64,000 nucleotides of DNA from Caprimulgus europaeus (GCA_907165065.1 OU015528.1:46553515-46617514), one strand, 5' to 3'; numbered from the stretch's first letter, positions 48,070 through 61,200 are shown. Numbers and translations: made by a program. Notes: generated from the sequence alone by a model not told the origin.

Positions 48070-50700
48070 AAGTGTGTCTATTCATATACCTATCCTCTTT
48101 GCCCTGTACAGCTTAATTCTGTCCTCTGATATGAATATTATACCATAGCAACCTTCTGCACAGTTTCCTTTGATGTGCTTTGTCAGCTTTCCTTCCCTGA
48201 GAGGTAGATGGCAGATCCCATCTCCAAGGTCAGGGACTGCTGACGTTCCGGAGACTGAGAAAGACTGAATTTCTCCAGTTGCCTGTAAGCTGGTGCAGCC
48301 ATTCACAGCTGCTGTTTGCAATAAATACTGCTTATGTAAAGCAGATTGGTGTGCTTCTCTCTGTTCCTCTGTACCATCTTTATCTGTGGTTAGGGATGCC
48401 TAGAAGATAAAGCCTGATCCTGTGAACTCTGAAGAGCAGATTCGGATGCATGAGGTTTCCTTCTCCCCTCCTGTGCCCCACTGCGAATCAGAAGTGACTA
48501 CACTGAAATTCAGGTCACGATCCCAGTGCACAGTGACAGTGAGGGAGAGGAGGGCCAGGCTCTTCCTTATTCACTATCTACTGAGTTCAGCATTTCTCTG
48601 AAGACATTGCCCTGAAGTGAGGACACAGGATAAGTCCATAGAGATGGCTGACAGTGTGAGTGTGAGCATCTCTTGTTTGGCAAACTGCTATGACTTGCAC
48701 TGGCTATGCTGACCTTGGCCAAGAAGAAGAAGCTAATAAGTACCTCTGCTTGTCTTGGTCAAGCACCTGGGAGTGGTTCCCCTGTTGGCATAAACTGATG
48801 GGGCTTCACTGCTCACAGCAAAACTTTCCTCTGAACACCATCTAGTAAAAAATGAACAAAGAAATCATTGAAAGCAGTGAAAATTTTGCTTGGAAAAATA
48901 CTAGAGAGATTAGTGAAATCCTAATATCTGCTGTACTAAAAAGCTAGAGGTTTTGTTGTTGTTTGCTAAAAAAGAATATCAAGCTTCCTTTCTATATTTA
49001 CATCTTTCTGTTAGTTTTGTATTTTTCCCTCCTTTTTGGTAAATATTTTTTCTGGCAAGTTACACACAAAGGCCTTGATCATGTAATTTGCTCTGTGTCA
49101 CCAGATCGCTATACGGGCTGAAGTCATTCCGGCCTTTGGGGATCTGAGTGCACAGATCAGATTATAAATTTACTGCTGGAGAGGAGAAGCTCGATTTTCA
49201 CGTGCTCAATACCGATTTAGGTACCACTACAGATCCTCTGCTGCCATCTTGTGGCCAGTAGATGTATCGCTATGCGCTAAACTGCACTATGTTCCCTCTG
49301 AAGCCCTTGAAACTAAATCCAGTGGGCTTTCTTCCTCATTCACTTCGTCCCACAACAGACATTAAGAGGCCAGAAGGAAAAAACGGACAAGCGTCATAAT
49401 CTGCAACTGGATTATGTGCAGCTGAACTGACATTTTAGTGGGGCTGTTCATCCTGATTGTCAAATTCCTGCTGGAGTCTGTCACAGTTTAACTCTTTTTT
49501 ATCTCTACATGAACAGGAGAGGAGATGCCTCTGAAGAAATTCACAACTCCTTCTCTGGGATCACTTTTAGCAGTTTCAGTCTGCTTTCTGAAATACAGAC
49601 CAAGATAATAGAGCAATTTCAAGAAGGACAAGTAGATAGGCTGCATTTATCACTTTGCATCATCCTTCGTGTCATCATCTTGTGCCACCATTGGCTGCAG
49701 ATACTGTCAGTAGCATCATCTGGTGCTGTGTTATAGATTGCTTTGAAAACAAGCCCGTATGAGACCTTTATGTCATCTCTCACTTTATTTCATCAATATT
49801 CGGCAAATGCTCTCTGTCCACAGAATCCAAGCAGCTGCACAAACATGTCTTCTCCCAGGGAATCACACCAAGTCTGCAGGTGCCTCCCCTCACCCAGCCT
49901 ATCACTAGCAGGCAATGGAAAATGGGTTTCACTTCTCTCTAGTCAGAATGAGGCCCTGAGACCTCCTCTTGGCTCTTTTTCCATGCAGAGTAGTTATCAG
50001 AGGCCATGGGGCTTCCGAAGTGAGTAACTCACTGATGTTATTTGGAGGGGTGACTGGAAAGCAACTACTAGAGAGGGATTAGTCTCAGTATACAATCTGT
50101 ATTTATACACTCATTTTGAGTGTACCCAATATAAACAGTGCCACTCTGCAGTGGTTTAAAGGTAGGATTGGCAGCACTTAATGAGAAACCAGGGGGAGCT
50201 AAGGAGGAGAGGGACAGTTATGTTATCTCTGCTGCCAGATGGGATCCCAGCCTACCCTGCATTTTTGTGCTGGCTTTATCAGAGCTCTGCACTTCTTTAA
50301 AAGGGCTTTTTAAGCTCTTGATTAGGGAGTGCTCTCCACCTCATCCTGACACATTACTCCTCAGGACAGAACTGCCTTAGACTTCTCCAAGCCGAAGTTT
50401 TCTTCCTTTCTGTAAGAACAAAAACACCTGATACCTTGGAACTGAGAGAATTATCAAGGTGAAGGATATCTACACCAACTGGAGTTGGCACAATCAGATC
50501 CTTCCTTATGGATTGTGGTGACACTTCTACCAAAAATTTTATTTGGTTTGATTAACAACTTCTGAATTGCTGTAAGAATCTGGTGAATGATCTTTAGTTG
50601 AAGAATTATCACCAAAACCTGAGTGCAAACTCCAAAATGCAGAATTTTCCAGTTCAAGAAACAAGGAAATTAAACAGATGTAAATGACTTCTACTTGAGT
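48070..50700. other. Intergenic DNA upstream of ART4
   Basis: No exon recognised. A small CpG-bearing pocket lies at about 49100-49400 and contains a CTCF-like motif (listed separately). The remainder has short frames only. No clear TATA box is seen next to the ART4 start exon. Confidence 0.55.
49241..49254 (-). promoter_or_regulatory. CTCF-like binding motif
   Basis: CTGCCATCTTGTGG on the plus strand reads CCACAAGATGGCAG on the minus strand. That differs at one position from the vertebrate CTCF core CCASYAGRKGGCRS. It lies between the Gla gene pair and ART4. Confidence 0.45.
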
Positions 50701-50736
50701 TCAATGCTCTTTACAGTGTCTTGGGTGGACTCTAGG

Positions 50737-53700
50737 ATGCTAGTGCTGCTGGCCAGCCTTCTCTGGCTGATCTCCTTGCAAAGGATGGTAAGTGGGGGTA
50801 AACAATGTTCTTTATTTGAAATGGTGAAATTGCTCCTCCTACTGAAATAAACCCTTTTTTTTTTTCTTTCCATTTGAAACACATTCTTTATGGAGCTCTG
50901 AGTTCAGCTTAAACTCTTCTGCTTTCAGTTGCTCTATTTCTTACCTGTTTTAATTAATTCTAACTACTTGGTTGGAAATTTCTTCTCATTTGGGGCTGGA
51001 TGGTTTCTTAGGGTGTGTTAGTGAGTAGATCTTAAGGAATGGTTCCTCTCATTTTCCAGCCTGTCTCAGACGAGGTTCTGACAAAAGCAGTGTGCTGTTG
51101 GATAGGACAGTGACAATATTGCTGTCTTCCTTGTGATTGTCTTTTAGATTCCCTCAAACCAGTTATGGTATCATGGAGAAATAAACTGAATCCCTGTATA
51201 GTTTATGGGCCAGTATAACTTCAGAGGCTAAGAAAGGTATCACTTTGGTTATGTGTCTAGTTTGAATATTTGAGATGAAGTGAGTACCTACCTGTAGAAT
51301 TCAACTATCAACTGACTACAGTACTGTCTACTAGGAGATTAAAAAGCAAAAAGAACAACGTAATGACTCATGTAATTTCTTAGATCTTATTACACAAGGT
51401 TTTTATTAATTAGAAATGCTAGAAACAGATAATTAGTGTAAGGCCAGGTTGGATGAGGCTTTGAGCAACCTGATCTAGTGGCAGGTGTCCCTGCTGATGG
51501 CAGGGGGGTTGTAACTAGATGACCTTTAGGGTCCCTTCCAACTCAAACCATTCTATGATTCTATGATTTCATAGGCAGAATATTTTAGAGGTTATTTTCC
51601 TTCGTTATAGTACCTAGTTGTGTAAATCCTTACTCATGTGTTTAATGTTTATTTACACGACAAGTCCAGCTGGCCTCATTGAGACAAACTGGATGAACAA
51701 ACATTTTGGTACATTGCTACTGTATTGTCCTTCACTAAACATCATTCTCTGGGGACAAAACATGTCCAAGAGGTATGACAAGACAAGAAGAAGAAATTCA
51801 CCTCTGAGCATGTTCAGGCCACACTACCCCTAGCACATTTTTTTTCTTATTCTTTCCCTCTTCAAAACCACTTCTGAATCATGAGCAGAATATTGAAATA
51901 AATGTACAATGGCTCTGTCTTGCAGGCAGGACTCTAGCTCTCTGAAGGACCAACTCTTCTCAAGTTTTTAAAGCCACTGATCACATCAAATAAGAACTCT
52001 GGCATCCTGTCTGGCATTTGTCTGAGGTGGGGCTTGGACAATAACCTAAAGTTGCTCAGGAAGGTCTTGTCAAGGGTGCCTGCTTGCTCTGTCAATAATG
52101 ACAAAGAGGCAAGAAGAGGGCAGGGAAAAACTTGGCTTGTATCCACAGAGATACACAAAAATTCACTCTTCTGATGCTAATCTTAATTTGTTTTTTTGTT
52201 GCAGGCTGTGTTCTGCCTCATGATGAATATGGCTCTGCATTCCTTTGATGACCAGTATCTGGGGTGCAGAGAGCAGGTGATGGAAGAACTGGAGCGAGGG
52301 GACTATTTCCAAAAGGAAATAGCTGCTAACAAGGACTATTTGAGTCTCTGGAAGAAGGCTCAGGAGGCTTTGTTAAAGAGCCCTGTAGGTCTCCCGAGGG
52401 ACATGCATGAGAGCCATGCCATAGTCCTCATGGCTTACACCATGAACTCTTCCCTGCACTCTCAGCTGAATTGGGCCACATCTACAGCAGGAAGCTCTCC
52501 AGAGCACTACAGATACAATTTTAGTTTCAAATATTTTCACTTTTACCTAACGACTGCTATCCAGATAATGATGCAATGGCAGAGCAGCAAGGAGAGCATG
52601 GGGAAACGTAAGTGCTACCGGGTGCACAGGGGAGTGAAAGACTTGTATATTGAGGCCATGGTAGGCAGCAGGGTGCGATTTGGCCGTTTCACCTCTACCT
52701 CTCACCTTTGGAACGAAGCCCAGAAGTTTGGGAATGAAACTTTGTTCACAGTGACCACTTGCCTGGGAGCAGCTGTTCAAGGCTTTTCTTACTACACATC
52801 TGAGAAGGAAGTCCTCATTCCCCCTTATGAGATATTCCTTGTCAAAAGCTTCTTTCGGACACAGCACGGTAACCGTCTGCATCTGCATTCTGTGGGGAAC
52901 TACAGCAAGTACCACTGCCAGCTCGTGGAAGGTATTGTATATAGCCTTTCTTGGGGTGGGGATGGCACAAGACAGTCTGGTCTCAAGTATGCCAAGCAGC
53001 CCTCACCAGTTGCACTTACATGGGCCCACACTCAAGGCCAAATCTGTAGCCTGCCCACTGTATTTGCCTATGAGACCCACATGACCCAGTTTTCATCCAT
53101 TTCTTGTGAAACCTGGGAACACCTTTCAGCTCACTAGAGGTGAATCCACCTGATACACAGCAGGTCTCAGGGTTCTTTCTCTTCGGCCTTCATTTATCCC
53201 ATCTGCCATTGCAAGGATGTTGTAGGACACGAGCATTTGGGTCCCCAGCATTCCTGATGCAAGGGCAGATAAGATTTGCAGGTAGATTGAATTCAGATAT
53301 TTATTCTGGTGGCTTGCAAGGCTACTACACTATAAGCATCAGGATAAAACTACTGCTGCTTTAGTCATGTTCTGTCTCCTGTGGCAGAAGGGAGGAAAGG
53401 TATCCTGGCTACAGAGATAACTATTCTGTGCTGGAAGACCTCACTGGGCCTGTTCTGCAGCCGTGTCCTTCTGCAAGTCCACCACCAATACAGTACTCTT
53501 GCTTTTGTCTCTCTGAACAATAGTGTGTCAATGCAACATTTGAGCACAAAATAATCACTCATGAATGACAGTTTGTGCCTGGACCTAAACCAAAGTACTA
53601 GTTACACTGGAGGAAATGGCTCTTCTGGGCAAAGGCTGTGTTAGCAAGTGCAGGAAGCTTTAGGTAGCCAAAAGAGGTCTAAATGACTGCTCTCTTGACT

Positions 53701-53804
53701 TTCTTTCAGCTTCAAGAAGCAAGAACAGTGGTTCCACTGCCCTCGCCTCTGCCATTCTTCCTAGTGTAGTCGGAGTTTTCATGTGCTTGGCCCACAATGG
53801 CTGA
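50737..53804 (+). CDS. ART4: ART4, GPI-anchored mono-ADP-ribosyltransferase (Dombrock carrier in human)
   Basis: ART4 belongs to the ARTC family of cell-surface NAD-dependent arginine ADP-ribosyltransferases. Exons: 50737-50787, 52205-52931 and 53710-53804, giving 290 residues (human 314). Residues 1-17 (MLVLLASLLWLISLQRM) form the signal peptide core. The ART fold starts at SFDDQY (30-35). Catalytic motif R-S-EXE: R159 in HRG, S181 in FTSTS, and E217-K-E219 before VLIPP. Cysteines C38, C154, C203 and C255 fit the two conserved disulfides. NxS/T sites occur at 98, 122, 194 and 249. The last exon encodes ASRSKNSGS and then a hydrophobic tail, a GPI-attachment signal. I chose ATG 50737 (A at -3); an in-frame ATG at 50704 would add 11 residues. 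Human ART4 has KKE where this protein has EKE, so this copy may be enzymatically active. Confidence 0.94.
51438..51572 (+). mobile_element. CR1 LINE 3' end fragment
   Basis: In ART4 intron 1. Typical CR1 3' sequence: GGCCAGGTTGGATGAGGCTT, then AACCTGATCTAGTGG, then GGTCCCTTCCAACTC, ending in degenerate ATTCTATG octamers. About 135 bp, 5'-truncated. Confidence 0.88.
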
Positions 53805-55731
53805 TTCCCTGGCTGCATCCAGATATATACACTTGAATAGCAGGCAAGAAGAATTCACAAGAAATCAGCCTCACTTCCTGTTGTTACAGAAGGTTCAACC
53901 CTCCCTTTGCATTCAGTTGCAGCTCTCCAGCTGAGTTTGGAACATTCAGCCTAGTTCATCAAAGCAGACATTTCCTGGACCCATTCAGGTAGGAGGGCAG
54001 TTATCTGTGGCCTTTCTGAAGAGTAGGGCAGTGACACTCTTCACTGTAGGTAGCTTTTCCTTTAAGCGTTCAGGAAATACACATATGGACTTTGGACCCC
54101 TTACAGATCTCTTAGTACCTTTATTTTTAGTGAGAGAGAATCTGTCTGTGGGATGCAAAAGGCACCATGGTGGTAGAGTTGAGTGGGTTACTGTCCAGCT
54201 TTGTGTATCTCCTTTGAATGCAGGGTCCCAGGCGAGAGCAAAGTCTGTGGCTGCTGCATAGCAGTCTTTCCCTGCTGCATGACCCCATGGACCAAAGCCA
54301 TAGCTCTCATCACAAGCTGACTGTCTGCATCCTACATATAGGGGACAGAAGCATAAAGCTGCCTTGAGACATGAACTTAGCACCAGAGGATAAAGAGACT
54401 TGTCAGGCCCGTCTTCAGCTTTCATGTTCAACTATAGCATTTCTTCTGAAAAACTCAGGCAGATCCTGCACTCATAATAGTCCTCGAGTGTCTGACGAAT
54501 ACATATTAGTTATCTCATGCTGAAATGAAGGAGAGTCGGTGGAGCCCACTGCTGTCTTCTTGAGTGTTAGATGAGACTGAAATTAATTTACATGCCTTTC
54601 TACTTTGTTGGTTTGCAATGTGTAATGCTGGAGATTGAATCAATGTCACAAACTTGGACATTGGAACTTCTGATTTAGTTATAAACTCCTCTCAATTTTA
54701 TGTGTTCATTTAGCTCTTCAGGAGCCTTAGACACCAAAGCCAGAACAGCCATCTCCAGAAAATAACAGTGTGGAAATGATAAGAAACATTTTCTGCCTTC
54801 AATTCCCCTTTCCAACATGCCTTGCTTGCTTCTTTACCCTTGTTCCCTCACTGTCACTAATGCTAGCCCTGGGCTGAGGCTCCAGTGGCAGAGGTTATCT
54901 CACCGGTCCAAGGAGTCATGGTGATTTAAGTTTGCTGTGGAGTCATCAAAAAATTAAACTGAAACTCACTGACACATTTCCCAAATTACCCCAGCTTTCA
55001 GACACTGCTGATCATGACAGGAAGTTGGAGTTCTGCATTCACCATCCCCTGTCCAAAATGGTAAGCAACAAATTAGCTATCCAAACAACATCTGAATGTA
55101 AGAGGACTGCAAAAGCTTCTGATCAATTGCATAACCAAAAGTAAGGACAGCCAAAAGTACCTGTGTGAAATACTTGACTCCTAGAGCAGTTCCATGTAAG
55201 CTTGGTGCTGCCATTCCCTTGGAAATCCCGTGGAAAGGAATGCAGAACTTCAGCACACAAGAAATATTAGCATTAGAAATGTAGGTACTTGAAGAATTGT
55301 GATGTCTTCAGGTTTTAGCAGATTAAATGGAGGAATTTGAGGCACAGCATCTTGTGTATCAGATTTAGGTGTCCGTAATGGCAGAGGCTATCATTTAACC
55401 ATCTAAAACCTAACAACATGTTCTGTGAAACTGAACTACTGCCCCTGAAATCCTGAGACATGCTTGCCCAGGCATCTAAAACAGATTTAATACAGAACTA
55501 TTTTACTATTAGCCTGTTTTCTATCTATATTTCATGCTACTTTCTTGTTGCTCTTGGTTTACCAGTGATTTCAAATAAGTTGACGGAACTTGATTTTGAC
55601 CCCTAAATGCTCAAAGATACTAAGTCTAGATTTCAAAAAAGAATTAAAAGATTAGAAGCAGCTGCTACAGACACCTCTTATATGTGTATTCAAACATGCT
55701 TAAACTCTTTCCTATGTAGGAATTACAGGAA
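53805..55731. other. ART4 3' flank, tail-to-tail with C12orf60
   Basis: The untranslated ends of ART4 (plus) and C12orf60 (minus) must lie here. TTTAAT at 55486-55491 reads ATTAAA on the minus strand, a variant poly(A) signal 240 bases past the C12orf60 stop. For ART4 an ATTAAA near 54952 is possible. No further gene seen. Confidence 0.45.
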
Positions 55732-56559
55732 TCAAGATGGATTACTGACAGATGAGCACATGCGTGTCTCTTGCTCCTTATCGCTTATCACTAGGACCAA
55801 GGCTTCAACCCTTTTAACAAAGGCTTGGAATCCTTCACAAGGTGGCTTCAGCACCCTGAAAACCTCTTCTGAGTAGTCAGCTGCTATTTTCAAGCTTTTC
55901 TTTATGGTTCTGTGTCCTGGAAGGATAGCCTGTAGGAAAGCAAGAAGTGAAGAGAAGGACAGTGTAGAACTAAGCCTAAGCTGTTGTGATGTTCCACTTG
56001 AGGAGGAGCTGTCTTCTGTGGTATTTGGTGACTCATTCTGTTGCATCATCTTCACAATATCAGCATAATCCACAAGAAGTTCTGATACTTGGAGGGATAA
56101 GGCAGGTGAACTCAATAACTGATGAATAGCAGACTCTACCGTGTCAAGGAAATTGTCATGTTTCAACATCACTGCAATAAGTACACCCATGATACTTTCT
56201 ACAATTCCCTTGTAATTCTCATAAAGTTCCTTTACTGCAGCGATCTTGTTCTGCAGAGAAGTGATGGGACCAGCAATCTGAGCATAAAAACTGTGGCTAA
56301 TGATTTCCTGTATATCTCTGTCTTTTGTTTCCATGGTGGCTTGCATCTCTTTCAAAGCACTGACCAGTAGCTGCAGGTTATCTTTAATGCTGAAGTTTTC
56401 TTTTACTGACATGATGGGGAAATTGGTGCCAACATGCGCATTGAGGAGTCGGAATATTGTGTTGGTTGAAGAGACATAGAAGTACACCAAGTCATGCAGA
56501 TTCTGGCAGGCACTGACCAGCCTTTCTTTATCGCTCTGAAAACCAAGGCGGGCTAACAT
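55732..56559 (-). CDS. C12orf60: C12orf60 homolog, uncharacterised coiled-coil-type protein
   Basis: One coding exon of 275 residues (human about 245). SDKERL near residue 9 corresponds to human EKDKERL, and the later pattern VKENFSIKDN...ALKEMQ matches human VKNNSYIKDF...IFKEMQ. The protein is mainly helical with no signal peptide or clear membrane segment. A serine-rich linker (TTEDSSSSSGTSQQ) at about 180-193 separates two helical parts. A splice acceptor on the minus strand (TTTTCAG, exon edge at 56579) lies 20 bases before the ATG, so the 5' UTR is split and the first exon is further right. The frame stays open through those 20 bases, so a spliced upstream start is not excluded. Residues 11-95 align without gaps to SMCO3 15-99, marking the two as paralogs. 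Function unknown. Confidence 0.87.
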   Translation of the reverse strand: MLARLGFQSDKERLVSACQNLHDLVYFYVSSTNTIFRLLNAHVGTNFPIMSVKENFSIKDNLQLLVSALKEMQATMETKDRDIQEIISHSFYAQIAGPITSLQNKIAAVKELYENYKGIVESIMGVLIAVMLKHDNFLDTVESAIHQLLSSPALSLQVSELLVDYADIVKMMQQNESPNTTEDSSSSSGTSQQLRLSSTLSFSSLLAFLQAILPGHRTIKKSLKIAADYSEEVFRVLKPPCEGFQAFVKRVEALVLVISDKEQETRMCSSVSNPS

Positions 56560-56579
56560 TTCTGGAGTGGTGTCTGACT

Positions 56580-59500
56580 CTGAAAAGCAAACAGAGGAAA
56601 TCCAGAAGATACGGGGGAATAAAACTGGATATATTTTCAGCTAGAATGCTACATTTCTGAAAGCAATACTACAAATTACCAACTCTCCAGACCCACTCTC
56701 CCTCAAGACATTACTGTTAGAAGAAAACACAGAAAAAACTTTTTGTCAGCCTTTGCAGGGGTCTTACCAAACAGGCCAGCAAAATAGGGTATAAACAGCT
56801 GCAAGTATTGTTACTGTTATGGCTGCAGGAAGTATGATTCTGAATTTCAGCATGCAATCTGAAATGGAATGGAAGTGCTGTAAATGAGTTATTCTTGCCT
56901 TTTGATGTTTATTGCTAAATTTATGGAAGCCCTAGCAAACAACCTATTTTACATCATCCTTAGAACTATAATGCTTCAGTTTGTATATACTAGTGGATCT
57001 ACACAGAATTAAATTCATATTCTGTGGAGGGGAGAATAGACACAGCAAAGTCAAATGCATCACACATCTACAGTCAAGAGGCAAAGCAACTGAAGGCTGA
57101 GTAATGCAATGTTTTGCCAGACTACAGTTTCCTGTGAAGCGACCCATAGCTGTCGGTTCATACAGCAGCCAGATGTTGCAAGAATCCCTTGGTAGGTGGA
57201 AACACAAAACATTCTCTTTGCTTGGGCTCCCATCTTGCTACTGATTTGACTATTAAGGAAGTTATGTCCTGCTTGCACCTAAGAGTTCTCCCAAGGCCAA
57301 CTGTAAGCACAGTCCTGAGACAGCACATGGCTGATGGACTGCTCCTACATTGCCTTTGCTTGTGCCAGAGCCTTGGAAAGCCAAACTGCTTGCAGCAGAC
57401 ATATCTCATCAGCTATTTCTGTAGTTAGATGCGCAGGTAGGTGTGTCCACGCAGTTGCAACTTTCCATCCCACTTCATACTTTTTAAGAATTTTCTCTCA
57501 GTGCTCAGCTCAAATCTCTGCCTCTTCCTCCTTTCCCTTCCCATGGCAAAAGTGGCCTGAAATTGTGTGAAATGGCAAAATTTATTTTAGCTTCCACTGC
57601 TGTTCAGCCTGAGCTGGGCCTGGGGCTCCACACCACTTTTTCCACTCTCATGGCATAAGAGGAGAGAATCTGGCAAATTGCAGCAAAGAAGGGTGACAGG
57701 CACTCCAGATTAAGTCCTTCCCTCAACCTTAACAGGTCTGAAACAATTGCTATGAATCTTCCCTGAAGACCCAGAGTAGAGAGGGAACAAAACTGCTTGC
57801 TTATCGTTTAAATTTCTCCATCATGTTCCAAATGTTAGAGACTCTAGAAGAGAAGAATTTGTATCCGCTGCAGACTTTGAAGACCTGAAATCAGTTTTTA
57901 GCCTACAGAATGTGACACAGAGGCAGGTGCCAGCCAGATTAATTCAACTCAGTCCAATACTGGAAGAAGTATTTCAGGACTACATGGCAGTTGTATTAAC
58001 TCCGGTTAATAACAGGAGTCACAACTAATAGATGGCTATAGAAACGTAAAAGTCAAGTCATTAGTGTTCTCTCTCAGCTCATCTTCTCATGCCTTCAGCT
58101 CTGAAAAAAAGAAGAGTTGGGTACTCTGCTTCTGGGTTGAATACAGTAGCTCAGCTTTCATGGGAAAACAAGTTGGCAACTGCTGAGTACTTGTTTTATG
58201 CTTTATCTTTTACTTTCATCTGAGAACTCAACCATTCTCTACTGGGTGGCAGTATTCATGACCAGAGCCTAGTGAGCAGGAGGTCCATCTTTCTGAGGAT
58301 CAGAGCAAGAAAGAGGTCTAGCTTGGATGAAGGCAGAAGTACAAGCATGTTTTGTTGGGACAGACAAAGCCTGTTTTCACTTCCTGTGGTATCTATTTTT
58401 CTGTTTGTATGGAACTGTTCAACTGTTCTTCCTTAATTCGCAGGTGCACAAAACCAGTCATGGAAACAATTTCAAGGAATAGCTGAAAGCATTAGTCATT
58501 ATTTATACTTATATGCAATAGAAATTTATAAATCCCAGTACAAAAACCTAATCCTGTATCTGTGTGAATGAAAAGTGCTGTCCTACATGTTTTATGTTCT
58601 GAGAACAGCAAGTAATACCATTACCTTTCAGCCATGGCTGTAGGTACCTGTGATGGTACCTTTGTCATAGACAGAGGACTTCATGCTGTACCTATTCTCT
58701 CCATGAACAGAAGGCCTTTGGATGATCTAACAATTGGGAACTAGCATGAAATAAACTGAATTCTGTTAAAATTGGAAGGAAGGGGAAATGAGGAAGAAAA
58801 TTAGATGAACCTGGGTAAACATCACACAATAGAATTAATGATAGGCAGGCAACAGGACCCAGCTGAAGCCCAGCCTCTGGATCCCTAACTCATCACATGC
58901 TGCTGGAAACCACCAGAGGAACACAAGAGAAAGAGGATGTAGTCACTGTCCCATACACATTTCAGCTGATTGCAGGAGCACTCAGGCAAAATCAGGTAGG
59001 TGGTCTAAATGTTTAATTAGAAAAGCTTCTGGAGAAAATCTCCTTGGAGCTGGAGAAATAGAAGTGAATATGTGGCCTGCCTAACTCTAGAAAGCAAATG
59101 TAAAAACTAGAAAAAAGTGTTAATATGAAGAGTAAGAGGTAATTTTAACATTGAGAGACATAAAATCTAGAGCAGTTATAGGAAGCTGAAATAATCATGC
59201 ATAAAGAATAGATACTAAAAGTCTCCTTCACACCTGTCTAGTATATGAAACGTTTGTTGAATTGCTATTCCTCTTACAACATTTTGTCTTCTCACTTTCT
59301 ACAAATAAGGAAAACCAACTGACCTTTCAGAAAAGCATCAGTGGAGTGGAAAGGATCTAATATCACACTCAGTCAGAAACCAAGACAGCAACATCCCTGG
59401 GGCAGGACTGGTAGGATATCACACCTTGCATTGACATGGCTTTATGTTTCCTGAAAATCACAAGTATTTACTCTATATGTACTTTGTTCCCTCCAGCTTG

Positions 59501-61200
59501 AAGAAAAAGAAAGATGTGTTGAAGAGTGTATTCTCTTGACAGAGCTACAAGGTAAGTGGCTGGAAGAAATGTACAGTACTGTGCAAAATATTGGGGAAAA
59601 AATTATCTTCAAACTGGCTTGTATTTTGACACCAAGACTAAAAGTTGGCTAAGGGACTGTTAAAATAATTCTGTTTTTCTACAGCGATCCCGTGGGGGAG
59701 GGTGAGTTTAGTAAAATACAGCTGGGTCAGTGTCAGGTGATTTGCAGTTAGCACATAATACAAGAACTACAAAGGACCAAAATGACACAAAGGTATCATT
59801 TAAGAAGAAAAATCTAGCTAGTCTCCTACATATAACTATTTGTAGCTCTAACTGTGATATGTAGGCACCAACAGCAAGAGATGTGTCTTGGAAAAATGTG
59901 AAGCACTGCATAGAAGTGGCCCAGATTTGCAGTAAGAGGACTGAGAATGCTTAAGTACCAACAAAGAAACTAGTCATCTTACTCATTCATAGTTTTCCCC
60001 TGTTGCAAAGTAAGACACGTGCATTTTAGTCAAAATAATGCTGAAGCATTTTTACTTTGCAGCTGGCGATGGGCTAAAGGGAAGTGGCACAGAGTTGATT
60101 ACAGAAGCTTGGTGATATGGGTGAACTCCATAATCACTGGTAACTCAGTTGTTTTGGATGCTGCATATTGACATGCAGGTGATGAAGAAAAATATATTAA
60201 ATATGCCCTTTTGCTGGCAAATCAGTGACAACTCAGAGAAGAATGGTGACTATAAGGATAAGACAAAAGTATTGGGGTAGAGGGGGAGGGAATCAAAAAA
60301 AGTTAAATTTTGTGCTCTGGCCTGTACAGTGATAATGGAGGGTCAGATTCTGCCCAGCTGTGTCCTAGGAGGTTCGTGAGCACCCGCTAACGTTAGCTCC
60401 ATGCAGTACTCCCTGGCTATGCAGAGCGTGTGGCTGTGCAAGCAGGGCTCTCCGGCAGGCTGGCGCATGCTGCTCCAAGACAGTTTGCCACCACAGACAT
60501 CCTGCTGGATTAGGTGCACCTCATGGTGCTTACACGGCGTGCTGAACATCACGGGGCTGTCTGCAGATGTTTGATGTTCACAAATAAAAAACAAACAAGG
60601 AATTGATTACAGCATTAAGGAGGTGAATAAACAATGAGGGAACAGGGGCTAAATATCAGGAAAGGAAACACAGTTTGAGATGTATATAAGGTGATACAGG
60701 TTAGAATGGGTTTATTACAGATAATTGCAATTTTGTGAGTTTATTAGTATAAGCACAGAGTGCTTATATAGTAACATTTTCTCTTGAATGTGAGGAGAAA
60801 TAAGCCACGCTGGCTCAAAACACCTTTATAGGCTGTGCCCACTCTACCAGTCATCATAGCTGTTTAAAAACCAGATGCCATTAACTGAAAAAAAAATAGG
60901 CTGATACAAAAATGTGTCTAGAACGGGCTTTTCATCTACACAGCTTATTTTACATTTTGCTGATTAGGTGAGATTGTTCCATTTTTAAGTGAACTAGTTC
61001 AGCTTCTACCGTCTTCAGTTTCCAAGGTGAAGAATGGCCCATGTTCATTCTTCCAGTCTGCTAATTACTTATTTGTTAGCTATTTCTGTTACTCTGAGTG
61101 TGGTCAATGTCTCATAAGGTCTTTTTCCAATCATTTGGATTAAGATCCAAAACAAGTATTAAAACTTCTACATTTACAAGCGTTGGGATTTTACTTGCTG
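56580..61200. other. Region between C12orf60 and SMCO3
   Basis: Should hold the first, non-coding exon(s) and promoter of C12orf60. No coding exon is recognised. Mostly AT-rich. A CpG cluster at 60350-60570 stands out. A second, weaker CTCF-like site (CTACTGGGTGGCAG, plus orientation, two mismatches) lies at 58239-58252. Confidence 0.5.
60350..60570. other. CpG cluster with an unassigned open frame
   Basis: About ten CpGs in 200 bases inside AT-rich DNA. On the minus strand a CATCTGCAG acceptor-like site (ending at 60565) opens into a frame that stays open to 60343 and contains HEVHLIQQDVCGGKLSW. I do not recognise this protein sequence. It could be a 5' exon of C12orf60, a promoter, or an old inserted fragment. 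Confidence 0.35.

Noticed and set aside
52547-52915. 122-codon minus-strand frame opposite ART4 exon 2
   Set aside because: Antisense shadow of a well-supported coding exon.
53985-54431. 148-codon minus-strand frame after ART4
   Set aside because: Lies in the presumed ART4 3' flank with no homology recognised.
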